Source: Cyrtodaria siliqua
Lineage: Eukaryota > Mollusca > Bivalvia > Adapedonta > Hiatellidae
Direction of reading: 5' to 3'
Assembly: GCA_037043455.1 (NCBI GenBank)
Contig: JAWPHD010006753.1
Location: 1 to 64,000 of the forward strand
DNA: 64,000 nt
In this document: positions 22,062-33,525 of the stretch, piece by piece
Numbering within the stretch: position 1 is the stretch's first letter
How the letters are laid out: each line of letters starts with the position of its first letter
Notes under the pieces: model-generated
Databases searched by the model: none
What the model saw: the letters and a program-made list of their open reading frames with translations, nothing else
What the model was told of the DNA's origin: nothing
Translations under genes and position numbers: made by a program

Positions 22062-24139
22062 AATGAATGAATGAATGAATGGTGTTTTACGGCACGTCGA
22101 CATATAAATAGGTCATATTGTGCGCAAAAACTGATTGAATGATGATGAAATGAAGGATTTATTTAAAAATTAATGCAAACATTTAAAGATAAAAATATTA
22201 AAATAAAAGGGATGATATGGTAGTAATACAAAGTATATATGTAAATCAACAAATGCCCGAAAACGGGTATATAAAAAAGTAATTATATACAAGAACATAT
22301 TATAATGATTTATATAGTCTGACTTCTTTAAGGAAATCTAAAACTAGACTAAAATCTATAGTATTAAATAACTCGGTCATAGTATTAACATTGTAGTACC
22401 TTTGACGCATAGGATCAAAGTCTACACATTCCAACAATATGTGTTTGACCGTTAACGGTGCAAAGCAGGGTATACATTCTGGCAATGGCTCACCTTGTTA
22501 TAAATATGAATGAGTATACCGTGTATGCCCTATTCTGCACCGGGCTAGGACAACTTCCTCTCGACGAATGGGTAAACTAGAAGAGCGCCATTCTCCGAGT
22601 AACGGTTTAATTGAATGGAGTTTATTGTTAACTGACAAATCCCAAGTGGCTTGCCAAGAGTTACGAATATATGTGTTAATACAACTTTTAAAATCAGTAT
22701 AAGGTAATTTGGTATTAGATATATGTAAATCTAATGCTGCCTTGGCAGCACTATCAGCTCTATCATTACCACGTATTCCTACATGGCTTGGAAGCCAGGA
22801 AAAAATAATAACATTATCAATTATAAGAGAATTGTACTTTTCTAAAAGTTGAAGCACAACTGGGTTATCGTGTTTCATATTACCCATTGCTTGAAGAGAT
22901 GAAAGGGAATCAGAAAAGATTACAAAATGGTCATCATCAGATTCCTGAATATAATTTAAGGCAAGTTCAATTGCCTTAAGTTTAGCTGAAAAGATAGAGG
23001 CCTTGTCAGGCAGGCGGCTCTTTATGCTGTGTTTGTGTACAACAGCTGCTGCAGCTACCTTATCTCCATCTTTAGAACCATCTGTATATATATGTTGAAA
23101 GTTACTGTATTTCGATTTAATTTCATTAAATTTGCTTTGAAAGACAGTAAGGTCTGTACTGGATTTGTTTCTATTACAAAGGTCGAAAACAATTGTTGGT
23201 CTTTCCAAAGTCCACGGTGGAATGTGTTGTACTTTGTACTTGGCAATCAAATTTAGGTCGATTTCAGCGTCTCCCAACTTTGGCCCAACACGAAGACCAA
23301 ATGGTCGGACGGCCCTCGGCCTTCGATCAAAAAGAGGTTCACAAGTAGGACTAAAGACACTATCGAAAGCTGGGCCTGAAGGGCTAGACCCTAACTCAAT
23401 GGCACACTGAATGGCCAACCCGTCCCGTCCATGAGACAGCGATGGCTCACCAGCCTCATTACACAGACCCTCGGCTGGCGATGCACGAAAGGCACCCAAG
23501 GCGAGTCGCAATCCCTGACCACGCATAGGATCGAGCACCCGCAAGTCGATTCACACACCACCAGGCCGCAGTCCAGCCCGGATCCGACAAGAGATCTATA
23601 AAGTCGCAAAAGGACCCCACGATCCGCTCCCCAGCCAGCGCTTGCAACAACCCCAAGCAAATCAAGAGCTTCAAGGCACCCGGCCTTTAAGCACCTAAGG
23701 CGTGGTACAAACGTCAATCTACGGTCGAAAACAAGACCAAGGAACTCTGCCCCATCCACCACTAGTACCGGCGACCCATCCAGTACCATATGAGGGTCCT
23801 CACGATGCCTACGTAATCGACAAAAGTGCACACAACCAGCCCCGGACTCAGAAAACCCAAAACCACCTTCATCCGACCAGGCCCGAAGCCCATTCAGACA
23901 CTGCTGCAGCCGTCTCACAACAGCGCTCATGCCCCTTGCACGACAACACACAACAAAGTCGTCAACACATAGAGAGAAATCCACACCAAGACCGATGCAC
24001 TCAACCACACTGCCAACCTTCATACCAAAAAGGGTGATGCCAGAGAGGGCCGAACCCACTTGGACACGAAACCGTCCGTCCTCCAAGAAACTCTCCACAA
24101 AAACTGCCAACAAAACACCACACCTCCACGCAGCATCAC
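22062..24139 (-). mobile_element. MI LINE copy L5, partly hypermutated
   Basis: The (ATTC)n tail is at 22062. The 3' UTR, RNase H domain and linker up to about 23265 are close to the family consensus. From 23266 to 24139 the same element continues through the RT region with massive T-to-C change on the plus strand (see the separate feature), plus two deletions near 24034 and 24105. At 24139 it abuts an oppositely oriented MI fragment head to head. Frames at 22498-23544 and 23391-24191 on the minus strand are the ORF2 remnants. Confidence 0.88.
23266..24139 (-). other. A-to-G hypermutated tract (ADAR-like) in MI ORF2
   Basis: Aligned by eye with the copy at 3571-3770, the first 200 bp or so show about 35 T-to-C differences on the plus strand and about two of other kinds, after discounting positions where other family copies already vary. 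On the element's sense strand these are A-to-G. Changed T is almost never followed by C, meaning that on the sense strand A after G is spared, which matches known ADAR neighbour preference. The translated RT shows the expected recoding: K to R/G/E, N to D/S/G, I to V, Y to C. YVDD has become CVDD. The flank on the 3' side of the element is unaffected. Confidence 0.88.
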
Positions 24140-24417
24140 AAGTACTGATTTTAAAAGTTGTATTAACACATATATTCGTAACTCTTGGCAATCCGCTTGG
24201 GATTTGTCAATGAACAATAAACTCCATTTAATTAAACCGTTACTCGGGGAATTGCGTTCTTGTAGATTCATTCGTCGAGAAGAAGTTGTTCTAGCCCGGT
24301 GCAGGATATAGCTTATATTACTACCATATCATCCCTTTTTTATCAATAGTTTTATCTTTAGATATTTACATTAATTTTTAATTACTATTTCATTTCTTCG
24401 TTTTTCATCAGTCAATA
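24140..24417 (+). mobile_element. MI LINE fragment L6, inverted relative to L5
   Basis: Starts ACTGATTTTAAAAGTTGTAT in the ORF2 C-terminus and runs to GCCCGGTGCAGGATA. It then jumps to the 3' UTR (TTATATTACTACCATATCAT). It forms a head-to-head junction with L5 and is followed without a tail by L7. Confidence 0.75.
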
Positions 24418-25582
24418 GTATATGGATCGACTCGCAAGTCATACGTGCAGATGCTCGATCCTACACATAATCAAGTATTACGACTCGCCTTGGGTGCCTT
24501 TCGTACATCACCATTCGAAAGTCTATATGTTGAAGCTAATGAACAATCACTGTCTCATATACGGTACAAATTAGCCCTTCAATATGCCATTAAATTAAAA
24601 TCTAACCCTTCAAACCCAACTTTCGATAATGTTTTTAATCCTAGTTATGAACCTCTTTTTGATCGAAAACCGAAGGCCATTCGACCATTTGGTCTTCGTA
24701 TTAAACTAAAATTAAGAGACACTGAAATCGACCTAAATTTGATTGCAAAGTACAAAGTACCACAAATTCCACCGTGGACTTTGGAAACACCAACAATTGT
24801 TTTTGATCTTTGTAATAGTAACAAATCCAGTACAGACCCGCCCTACTGTCTTTCAAAGCAAATTTAATGGAATTAAATCGAAATACAGTAACTTTCAACC
24901 TATATACAGAGATGGTTCTAAAGATGGTAGCTGCAGCAGCTGTTGTCCACAAACACAGCATAAAGAGCCGCCTGCCTGACAAGGCCTCTATTTTTTCGAC
25001 TGAACTTAAGGCAGTTGAACTTGCCTTAAATTATATTCAGGTAATTGATGATGACCATTTTGTAATCTTTTCTAATTCCCTTTCATCTCTTCAAGCACTG
25101 GGTAATATGAAACAAGATAACCAAGTTGTGCTTCAACGTTTAGAAAAGTACAATACTCTTATAGTTGATAATGTTTTCTGCTGGCTTCCAAGCCATGTAT
25201 GAATACGTGGTAATGATAGAGCTGATAGTGCTGCTTAGGTTTACATATATATAATGCTAAATTACCTTATACTGATTTTAAAAGTTGTATTAACATTTAT
25301 TCGTAACTCTTGGCAAGCCGCTTGGGATTTGTCATTTAACAATAAACTCCATTCAATGAATTAAACCGTTACTTGGAGAATGGCGTTCTTCTAGTAGACC
25401 CATTCGTCGAGAAGAAGTTGTCCTAGCCCGGTGCAGGATAGGGCATACACGTTACACTCATTCATATTTATTACAAGGTGAGCAATTACCAGAATGTATT
25501 CCCTGCTTTGCACCGCTAACGGTCAAACACATCTTTTTGGAATGTGTAGACTTTGATCCTATGCGTCAAACGTACTACAATG
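24418..25582 (+). mobile_element. MI LINE fragment L7
   Basis: ORF2 sequence from AGTATATGGATCGACTCGCA (YGSTRKS) through the linker and RNase H domain to ACGTACTACAATG near the C-terminus. It is broken by frameshifts at about 24838, 24925 and 25235. It is complementary to the 22.9-23.56 kb part of L5, so the two can pair in a transcript. It ends where the tail of L8 begins. Confidence 0.8.
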
Positions 25583-27000
25583 TGAATGAATGAATGAATG
25601 AATGGTGTTTTACGGCACGTCGACACATAAATAGGTCATATTGTGCGCAAAAACTGACGAAAGATGAAGATTTGAAGGATTAATTAAAAATTAATGTAAA
25701 TATATAAAGATAAAACTATTAAAAAATAAGGGATGAAAACGTAGTCATATAAATTAAATATGTAAATCAAAAAATGCCCGTCAACGGGTATATAAACAAG
25801 TATATATGTATAAGAACACATTATAATGATTTATATAGTCTGATTTCTTTGAGGAAATCTAAGACAAGACTAAAATCTATAGTATTAAATAACTCTTTCA
25901 TAGTATTAACATTGTAGTAACTTTGACGCATAGGATCAAAGTCTACACATTCCGACAAGATGTGTTCGACCGTCAACGGTGCAAAGCAGGGTATAGATTC
26001 TGGTAAATGCTCACCTTGTAATAAATATGAATGAGTATAACGTGTATGCCCTATCCTGCACCGGGCTAGGAGAATTTCTTCTCGACGAATAGGTCTACTA
26101 GAAAAACGCCATTCCCCAAGTAACGGTTTAATTGAATGGAGTTTATTGTTAAATGACAAATCCCAAGCGGCTTGCCAAGAGTTACGAATATATGTGTTAA
26201 TACAACTTTTAAAATCAGTATAAGGTAATTTGGTATTAGGTATATGTAAACCTAATGCTGCCTTAGCAGCACTATCAGCTCTATCATTACCATGTATTCC
26301 TACATGGCTTGGAAGCCAGCAGAAAATAATAACATTATCAATTATAAGAGAATTGTACTTTTCTAAAAGTTGAAGCACAACTGGGTTATCATGTTTCATA
26401 TTACCCAGTGCTTGAAGAGATTAAAAGGAATCAGAAAAGATTACAAAATGGTCATCATCAGATTCCTGAATATAATTTAAGGCAAGTTTAATTGCCTTAA
26501 GTTCAGCTGAAAAGATAGAGGCCTTGTCAGGCAGGCGGCTCTTTATGCTGTGTTTGTGAACAACAGCTGCTGCAGATACCTTATCTCCATCTTTAGAACC
26601 ATCTGTGTATATATGTTGAAAGTTACTGTATTTCGATTTAATTTCATTAAATTTGCTTTGAAAGACAGTAGGGTCTGTACTGGATTTGTTACTATAACAA
26701 AGATCGAAAATAATTGTTGGTGTTTCCGAAGTCCACGGTGGAATTTGTGGTACTTTGTACTTGGCAATTAAATTTAAAGGTCGATTTTAGTGTCTCTCAA
26801 TTTTGGTTTAATACGAAGACAAAATGATCGAATGGCCTTCGGTTTTCCATCAAAAAGAGGTTCATAACTTGGGTTAAACATTATTGAAAGTTGGGTTTGA
26901 AGGGTTAGGCTTTAATTTAATGGCGTATTGAAGGGCTAATTTGTCGGTTCATTAGCTTCAACATATAGACTTTCAGCTGGTGATGTACGAAAGGCACCTA

Positions 27001-27592
27001 AAAAAAAGTATGATAATGGACCTTGGGAAACGGCCGAGAACGACACATACGAAATATTGCAGTCTCGGTTTGATTGAGACTGTTCATGAGCGGTAGTGAA
27101 ATATGCTAGCTACCGCTCACGCCCTCTAGCTCCGGGTTGAGCAGAACTCAATATTCATAAAATCAATAGTACACAATTTTAACCATCCCAAAGATGGCAT
27201 GCAGTTATATGCTTCCCCATGTCGTACGGCGTATGGTCCCAGTATCTAATAAAATTAAATGCCCCGAAGAGCGAAATAAACATAATGGAATTTAGTTGGG
27301 AGCAGCGGTTATGAAGCCTGCGTATCACAAGTAACAGCCAAAAGACTAAATTAAAAAGCAGACAACATATCCTATAAGTGGTTAAACAATACACAGAGCC
27401 TTTAATAGGCCGGAGTAGTGGAACCACCGAATCAAAAATTAAGTAAGAAAACAAAAGAAATTGAAAATGTACCACCGATAATTAAATAAAAGTATCGGGC
27501 TCAGCGATCTCCAAAGATCGAATGAATAACAGTACTGATTGCAAGCGAGGGGAGACGTTTTACTGCCGCCACACTGCCCAAGCAACGCCACG
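27001..27592 (-). repeat. Stem-loop element, family 2, copy b (in MI L8)
   Basis: Inserted between AAAGGCACCTAA and CGCGAGTCGTAATCC of MI. In its own orientation it starts TGGCGTTGCTTGGGCAGTGT, contains GATCTTTGGAGATC and a GGCCTATTAAAGGC box, then the two hairpins (GAGCGGTAG/CTACCGCTC and GTCTC/GAGAC), and ends in a T-run. At about 592 bp it is the longest copy here. No clear target duplication is seen. Confidence 0.82.
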
Positions 27593-28744
27593 CGAGTCGT
27601 AATCCTTGATTATGTATAGGATCGAGCATCTGCAAGTACGACTTGCGTGTCGATCCATATACTATCGAGCCGTAGTCCAGCTTGGATCTGATAAGAGATC
27701 TGTAAAGTCGCAAGAGGACTTTACGATCTACTCCCAAGTTAGTGTTTGCAACAACTTTAAGTAAATTAAGAGCTTTAAGGCACTTGGCCTTGAAGTATTT
27801 AAGGTGTGGTATAAACGTTAATTTACGGTCGAAAATCAGACCAAGGAATTTTATCTCATCCACTACTGGTATTGGTGTGCCATCCAGTGTAAGATGAGGG
27901 TATTCATGATGTTTACGTAGTTGTCAAAAATGCATAGAATTAGTTTTAGATTTAGAAAATTTAAAACCATTTTCATCAGACCAGGTCTGAAGTTTATTGA
28001 GACATTGTTCATGTTTTTTGCATGATAACATATAACAAAGTCGTCAAAATATAGAGAGCAATCCACACCAGGATTGATGCATTTAACTATACTATTCATT
28101 TTTATATTAAAACGGGTGACAGATAGTATGCTTCCCTGTGGCACACCCATCTCCTGTTCATGAATGTCGGAGAGGGTTGAACCCATTCGGACACGAAACT
28201 GTCTATCATCTAAGAATTTATCTATAAAAATGGGTAATCGGCCTCTAACACCAAGGTCATGAAGATCATTCATGATACCGTACTTCCATGCAGTATCATA
28301 AGTTTTCTCCAAGTCAAACAATACAGCGACTAGCGATTGGACGATAATTTATTGGGTCCGTATGATCCTTTCCAGGTTTGGGGACTGGAATAACGATTGT
28401 TTCCGGCCAAGAATCGGGGAAGTTTCCCGCCACCCAAACCTTATTAAATATATCAAGAAGGGTAGAGAGACAGGATTGAGGTAAATGTTTTAGTAATTGA
28501 TAATGGATATCACCAGGACCAGCTGATGTATCATGAGCCTTTTTAAGGGACTCTCTGAGTTCTTTGAGAGTGAATAGTTTATTGTATTTTTCCAATTTTT
28601 TTGACTTGAAATTTAGCTTCTTCTGTTATTTTAGTTTCTTATTTTTTAGAAAATTTGGTTGACAATTTTCAGAAGAAGAATTTTTTGAAAAAGTTTCTGC
28701 CAAAGTGTTTGTAATATCTTTGACAGACGTTATATCTCCATTAC

Positions 28745-29367
28745 CTATCATTTTGCAACGTACTGCATGCTTGGTGGTGGACCCTTTTACAGTTCGCCAC
28801 TATGATTTCCTCTTTAATTGTACGATGACCGGACAGGCTGTGGACCCTATGATGACGCCTACCTAAAGCCCATTGGGACGGTGGCGTTTGATGTTTGTCC
28901 ATGATCTTTCCTGTCGTGCCCTTAATGGTGTATTCTCTTACTGCTCTGGCTTCTGCCAAGTCATTGAGTACCTTCATTGTGGCTTTCTAGGCTATTGTTT
29001 TTTTGTATTATATTTACACGAGCATATTTGTGTTTTACTTATATTGCCTATTGATGCTGCCTTGTTGGTTAGAGATTAGATCATGGCGGGGATTTCTTTA
29101 TTTACACTGTCCAGTTTTAATGGGATGACAGTAGGGTATGTGTGAGGTTTGGTGCACCCTAGAACCGGTTTAAGCCCCCAGTGGCCTACTTTGCCACTGA
29201 CCGTTCCAAGGCGGTAGCCCTATTGTCAACCCTTTTGTGTTTGTGATGTCGTTTGCATTTTTTATTACTTTTGCCTTTTCGTTTGTCTGTTTGCGTGTTT
29301 GTTTTTGTGTTTTGCGGTTGACTGTCGTCCTTGAATGCTGCTTTCCCTGTCCGATATCTTTATCCTT
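28745..29367 (+). mobile_element. Family X retroelement inserted in MI L8
   Basis: About 620 bp, starting in coding sequence (ATTTTGCAACGTACTGCATG, then TGGACCCTTTTACAGTTC) and ending with CCCTGTCCGATATCTTTATC. It has the same 3' stem CAGTGGC/GCCACTG as the other copies and a different 5' truncation point. Confidence 0.8.
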
Positions 29368-30464
29368 GTTAAGATGATTTACAGAACTAGCATTACCTTT
29401 ACCGCTTATTTTCCGGACCATGTCCCATGTCTTCTTAAGGGATGAGCGAGAATTCAGCCTAGAGACGTAAGATCTCCAGGATTTCCTCTTGCTATCCTTA
29501 ATTGTACGACGGGCTTTCGCACGAAAAACTCTAAAGTTATCTAAATTTGTTTGAGTTGGCCGAAAGTTAAAATTATTTAATGCAGCTTTACGATCGTCGT
29601 ACCATGGTTTATGTGGGCGTTTAGGATTTGCCGAGGTTTTTGGAATAGTTTGATCAGCTATATCGTGAAGAGTTTTGGTAAAAAGAGCAGTTGCGTCTTC
29701 GACATCATCGAAAACGGAAGGCTTTAATTGATCCTCGCAAAGAAACGTAGTCCAATCAGTCTTGCTAAGTTTCCATCGTTGCGTTTTTTCGAGAAGTGGA
29801 GGGCCGATATTTTCAAGAAATATGGGGAAGTGGTCACTTCCACAGAGGTCGTCTCCAACACTCCACGAAAAATCCATCAAAAGCGTTGGATCGCATATTG
29901 TTAAATCTATGGAAGAATGAGAGCCTGTAGCAGGATGTAAATAAGTATGTGACTTATTATTAAAAAGACACAAATTATTTTTGGCTAAGGAATCTTCAAT
30001 TTTCTTGCCTTTATCGTTTATATCTTTACAACCCCAGATGTAGTTGTGTGCATTAAAATCGCCCAAGAGTATAAAAGGTGATGGCAATTGTGCAACTAGG
30101 TGATTTAGATCTTTAGGGTCTAGTGAAGAACTAGGTGGTAAATATAAGGAAAATATTGTTATGATTCTGTGCATCATAGTAACACTTACCGCACTAGCTT
30201 ACAAATTTGTTTTCAACGCAATAGGTCTGTGAGGAATGATTCGATTAACGATTATCGAAACTCCACCAGTCGCCTTGTCCCCGGTATCACAAATATGATT
30301 GTATAGTGAGTATTGTTTAAAAGATACCTTATCACTTGTCTTCAAGAACGTTTCTTGAAGACAAAAGGCAATAGGGTTGTGTTCATTTAAAATTAAGCTG
30401 AGTTCATCATAATTTGGTTTCAAACCTCGACAATTCCATTGAATGATCTTATTAGTTTTACCCA

Positions 30465-31131
30465 TTATTTAGCGCTAAGGCGATTTTTAATTTTATTTTT
30501 GGCCTTAGATTTAGGAGAGGACTTAGGAGACTCAAGCAGCGACATCTCCACTGATGAATCCTCCTCCCTGGAAGAAGTCGGCTGAAGTGGCACCGCAACT
30601 AACTTTTCATGAGAGGATGGAAGTGGCAGTGCAGCTGCTGGATCTGAAATGTCCATGAGTTGTTCAAATTTGTTATGCAGCTCAATAGGGCCGTTAGACA
30701 CCTTTGGCTGCTCCTTGTGCTCCTTAGTTGGAGAAGCACCAGGCTTTCTGTGCTCCTTAGTTGGAGAAGCACTAGGCTTTCTAACTTCCTTAGTTGGAGC
30801 AGCACTAGGCTTTCCAACCGAAGAAGTAGACTTCACGACTTGGGAACTACTAGACTTCACAGTCGTAGAAGAACCCGCTTTGCAATTCTGAGAAATTGAC
30901 GTGCTCTTGACATTGCCAGAGCTTGCCGAATTTGTGTTTGATTTAAATAAAAAAGTTTGATTAGGTGAAAAGTTTAATTTTGGATTGTTAAGTTATATTT
31001 GTTGGCTTTTGTTTCGATTTGATACTGAGGAAGTATTCTTTGTATTTTGAATTTCTGGCTGTGGTTCGTATTGCGTATTTGCATCCCTGCATTCTGTGTG
31101 TGTTGCTTTTGTTTTGAGAATAGATGCGTAA
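30465..31131 (-). pseudogene. MI ORF1 C-terminal part of L8
   Basis: The Lys/Pro/Ser-rich C-terminus includes three 11-residue repeats of the type GKPSAAPTKEV. The terminal KNKIKNRLSAK overlaps the ORF2 start (TAATG at 30465). Zinc knuckles are lost by 5' truncation. The upstream stretch to about 31131 codes YASILKTKATHTECRDAN in another frame. Confidence 0.75.
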
Positions 31132-31650
31132 GAAACTTTACAGAAATGTTGCCAGTGAAGTCTAGTTGATCCTAGCAAAAATTCATGTTGATGTGAAATC
31201 CAAGATGGCCACCAGATCTAAAAATAGGTTTTTAAAAAACAAGTTTGTAGCGACTACATCTTGAAAACTATAAGTGATATTGATATGGGACTTTTTCTAA
31301 AATGATCAGCATGACATAATGTTGATCCTTGTCAAAAATCGTTTTGATTCGATGTTAAACATGGCTGTCAGCGGCCATCTTTGTTTACATAGAGTTATAT
31401 AATGAAAACTTGTAGCGACTACTCCTCTAAAACTACTTGACAGATTTTCATGAAACTTCACAGGAATGTTGCTCTTGATGTCTAATTGATCCTAGCCAAT
31501 GTACAGGTCGGCCGGAAATTCAAGATGGCCGCCACAGCTAAAAATATATTTAAAAAAAACGAGTTTGTAGTCACTATTTCCTGAAATCAAAATCAATCAG
31601 TAGAGCTTCAAGGTCATTGACCTCTTGTTCAATACCCGGTCGTGTTTAAA
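31131..31650 (+). repeat. S-repeat copy 2
   Basis: Starts mid-unit (AAACTTTACAGAAATGTTGC), contains b- and a-half units, and ends with the family tail AGTAGAGCTTCAAGGTCATT then GACCTCTTG. Confidence 0.82.
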
Positions 31651-32049
31651 AACCCACAATTATTTTAATAAAATGTTCTGTGGGCTAAAATTTGGACTGT
31701 TTATTTAGGAAAGATTATATTTTATGGCAGTATGTCTGAAATCTCTTAAACTCGACTATCTACCGAGTACCAGGTCTCTAACTTTCTACAATCACATTTC
31801 TTAGCTTAATTTCAACATTTAACCTACCGTAACTCGCATAATATAGGTTCAAATTTCACGGGAATCAGGAGACATACACAACATTCCTTCCAAATTAAAA
31901 TGACCGATTCACTTTTCTAATAGTTTAAGGCTAACAAGTCATAAAACTAGATTTATTTTCCCCTATTTGAAACTCTTTTTTTTTATCGGGAACTGTGTCT
32001 ACGGCTGCCGAACTGTGCCTACGGCTGCCGGTAATCGGGTGTGCTAATA
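31651..32049. other. No gene seen
   Basis: AT-rich. A short direct repeat GTGTCTACGGCTGCCG / GTGCCTACGGCTGCCG lies near 31994-32030. Confidence 0.3.
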
Positions 32050-32310
32050 AATGATTAAAATCGAATGAGATTGTCTGGCGCCGGAATCCACTTTGATACT
32101 TTGTTTTCAGTTTGTTGGACTCCAGGTACCAAACGAGTCTCTCATTAATCGTTCGTTCCATGGTTTTACATATACAACTCGTTAAAGCAATAGGGCGAAT
32201 CCGCGATAATTGGGTCCGTATGAATGATCCTTTCCAGGTTTGGGGACTGGAATAAAGATTGCTTCCCGCCAAGAATCGGGAAAGTTTCCTGTCACCCAAA
32301 CCTTCACTTC
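32050..32310 (-). mobile_element. MI LINE fragment L9 (RT region only)
   Basis: The complement of the RT segment PDSWREAIVIPVPKPGKDH to the IRF region (GGCGCCGGAATCCACTTTGA). It has small insertions, is truncated on both sides, and has no tail. Confidence 0.78.
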
Positions 32311-33519
32311 AAATGAACTATAATTACAAAAAAACAAACAGTTATGGCATCAAAACACATAAACCCCAGTACAGTTTGTTTAGACGTAATCACAGTGCTG
32401 AATAAGAAACCTCCTCAAGAATTTGGGCTCTAACTGAAGCTTGGTATTATTCTATTTGCATAAGACATATGTCGAGCCTATTGTATTTGTGGGGGAGAGA
32501 ATTTCTATAGGTAACTGTAAATCACTGTTAGCCATACAATTTCATGAGCAAAGAGTGATATTCAATTTTTCTTCAGATTATGAGGCCCACCGAATAAAGC
32601 ATTTGTGACCAGTACACATATAACACATTGAAGAATGTTGTATATTTATTGTGTTGTGCTCTGATTTTTTTGGTCTAAAAACAATTAAAAAATACCAGAT
32701 AAGTTTTGTATTCAAAAGCTAAATTATGAACATATATTTCTTCATTTATAGTAAATTACAAAGTGTTGTTAAGCTATTCTTAACATCAATATAGCTGTGC
32801 TATACAAATAAAAAACTAAGAGCGGGCTTCAATTTATATACCTGAGTTGATCAGCCATGAAGCGTGATTCAAGCTTGCCATGCTTTTTCAATGACCAAGT
32901 AGCATTGGGAAATGTGTTCTAATTAATGTGTAACTAATTAAATGGTGTGGTTCTATGCGAATAACCAGATTTCAATTAATAGTAAGAGATAGTTAAGAGA
33001 CAGTTTCTGTTTGTTGTTGTTGTTTTTTTGTGTTAGTTTTACTCTCTTACAGATGCAATAACTTTGCATGATATCTGTTGTTTTTTTAATTCATACACCA
33101 ACACTTGATACGAAATGAAATAGGTATAGTAGACGAATATAACATACCACGACAACAGTGTAAATAAAGCCTCACATAGGGGCGTATGTTTAAACCTTTA
33201 AAGCCAATTTTAATTAAACTTGTCATAAGGAGCAATAAGTATTGTTAGTTCAAAATAACAAGTTCGTTCATTCAGGAATAATGGATTAAAAAATAACAAT
33301 GTTCCCGGCTTATTATAGACACGTGCACACGTGCAAGTCTTCTTTGTTGCTATACACTCTAGACACCTTACAGCTGCCATGTATAGAAATGTTTTTCTCG
33401 TATATACGATTTATACTGCATCTCTCATTTATACACTCTCGGCCCTCGAAAAGCAGTCTAAATCGCATATACTCTGAAAACAATGCTATAAATACTAACT
33501 GGTAACTGCCGAATAACCA
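32311..33519. other. AT-rich, no gene seen
   Basis: About 1.2 kb with no extended frame, no tandem repeat and no element end that I recognise. Confidence 0.4.
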
Positions 33520-33525
33520 TAAAGA

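Larger units (their letters stand above)
25821..30465 (-). pseudogene. MI ORF2 of L8, disrupted
   Basis: From ATG at 30465 (MGKTNKIIQWNCRGLK) the endonuclease motifs CLQETF, GDFNAHN, SSIDLTICDP and GSDHFPIF are readable. The linker follows, the RT region (GVPQGSIL, YFDDFVICY), and an RNase H domain ending at 25821. A frameshift near 30195, internal deletions, and two foreign insertions break it. The RT catalytic motif reads YFDD rather than the family YVDD, and the EN part is the best-preserved minus-strand one in the window. Confidence 0.82.
25583..31131 (-). mobile_element. MI LINE copy L8, long, with two nested insertions
   Basis: The (ATTC)n tail is at 25583 inside L7. It continues through ORF2 (start ATG at 30465) into the C-terminal half of ORF1, truncated at about 31131 where an S-repeat begins. 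Insertions: stem-loop family 2 at 27001-27592 and family X at 28745-29367. Internal deletions remove sequence near 28015 and 28324. Confidence 0.87.

Noticed and set aside
22062..23265. Extension of the A-to-G tract into the rest of MI L5
   Set aside because: This part differs from other copies by ordinary scattered changes with no T-to-C excess; the hypermutation starts at about 23266.
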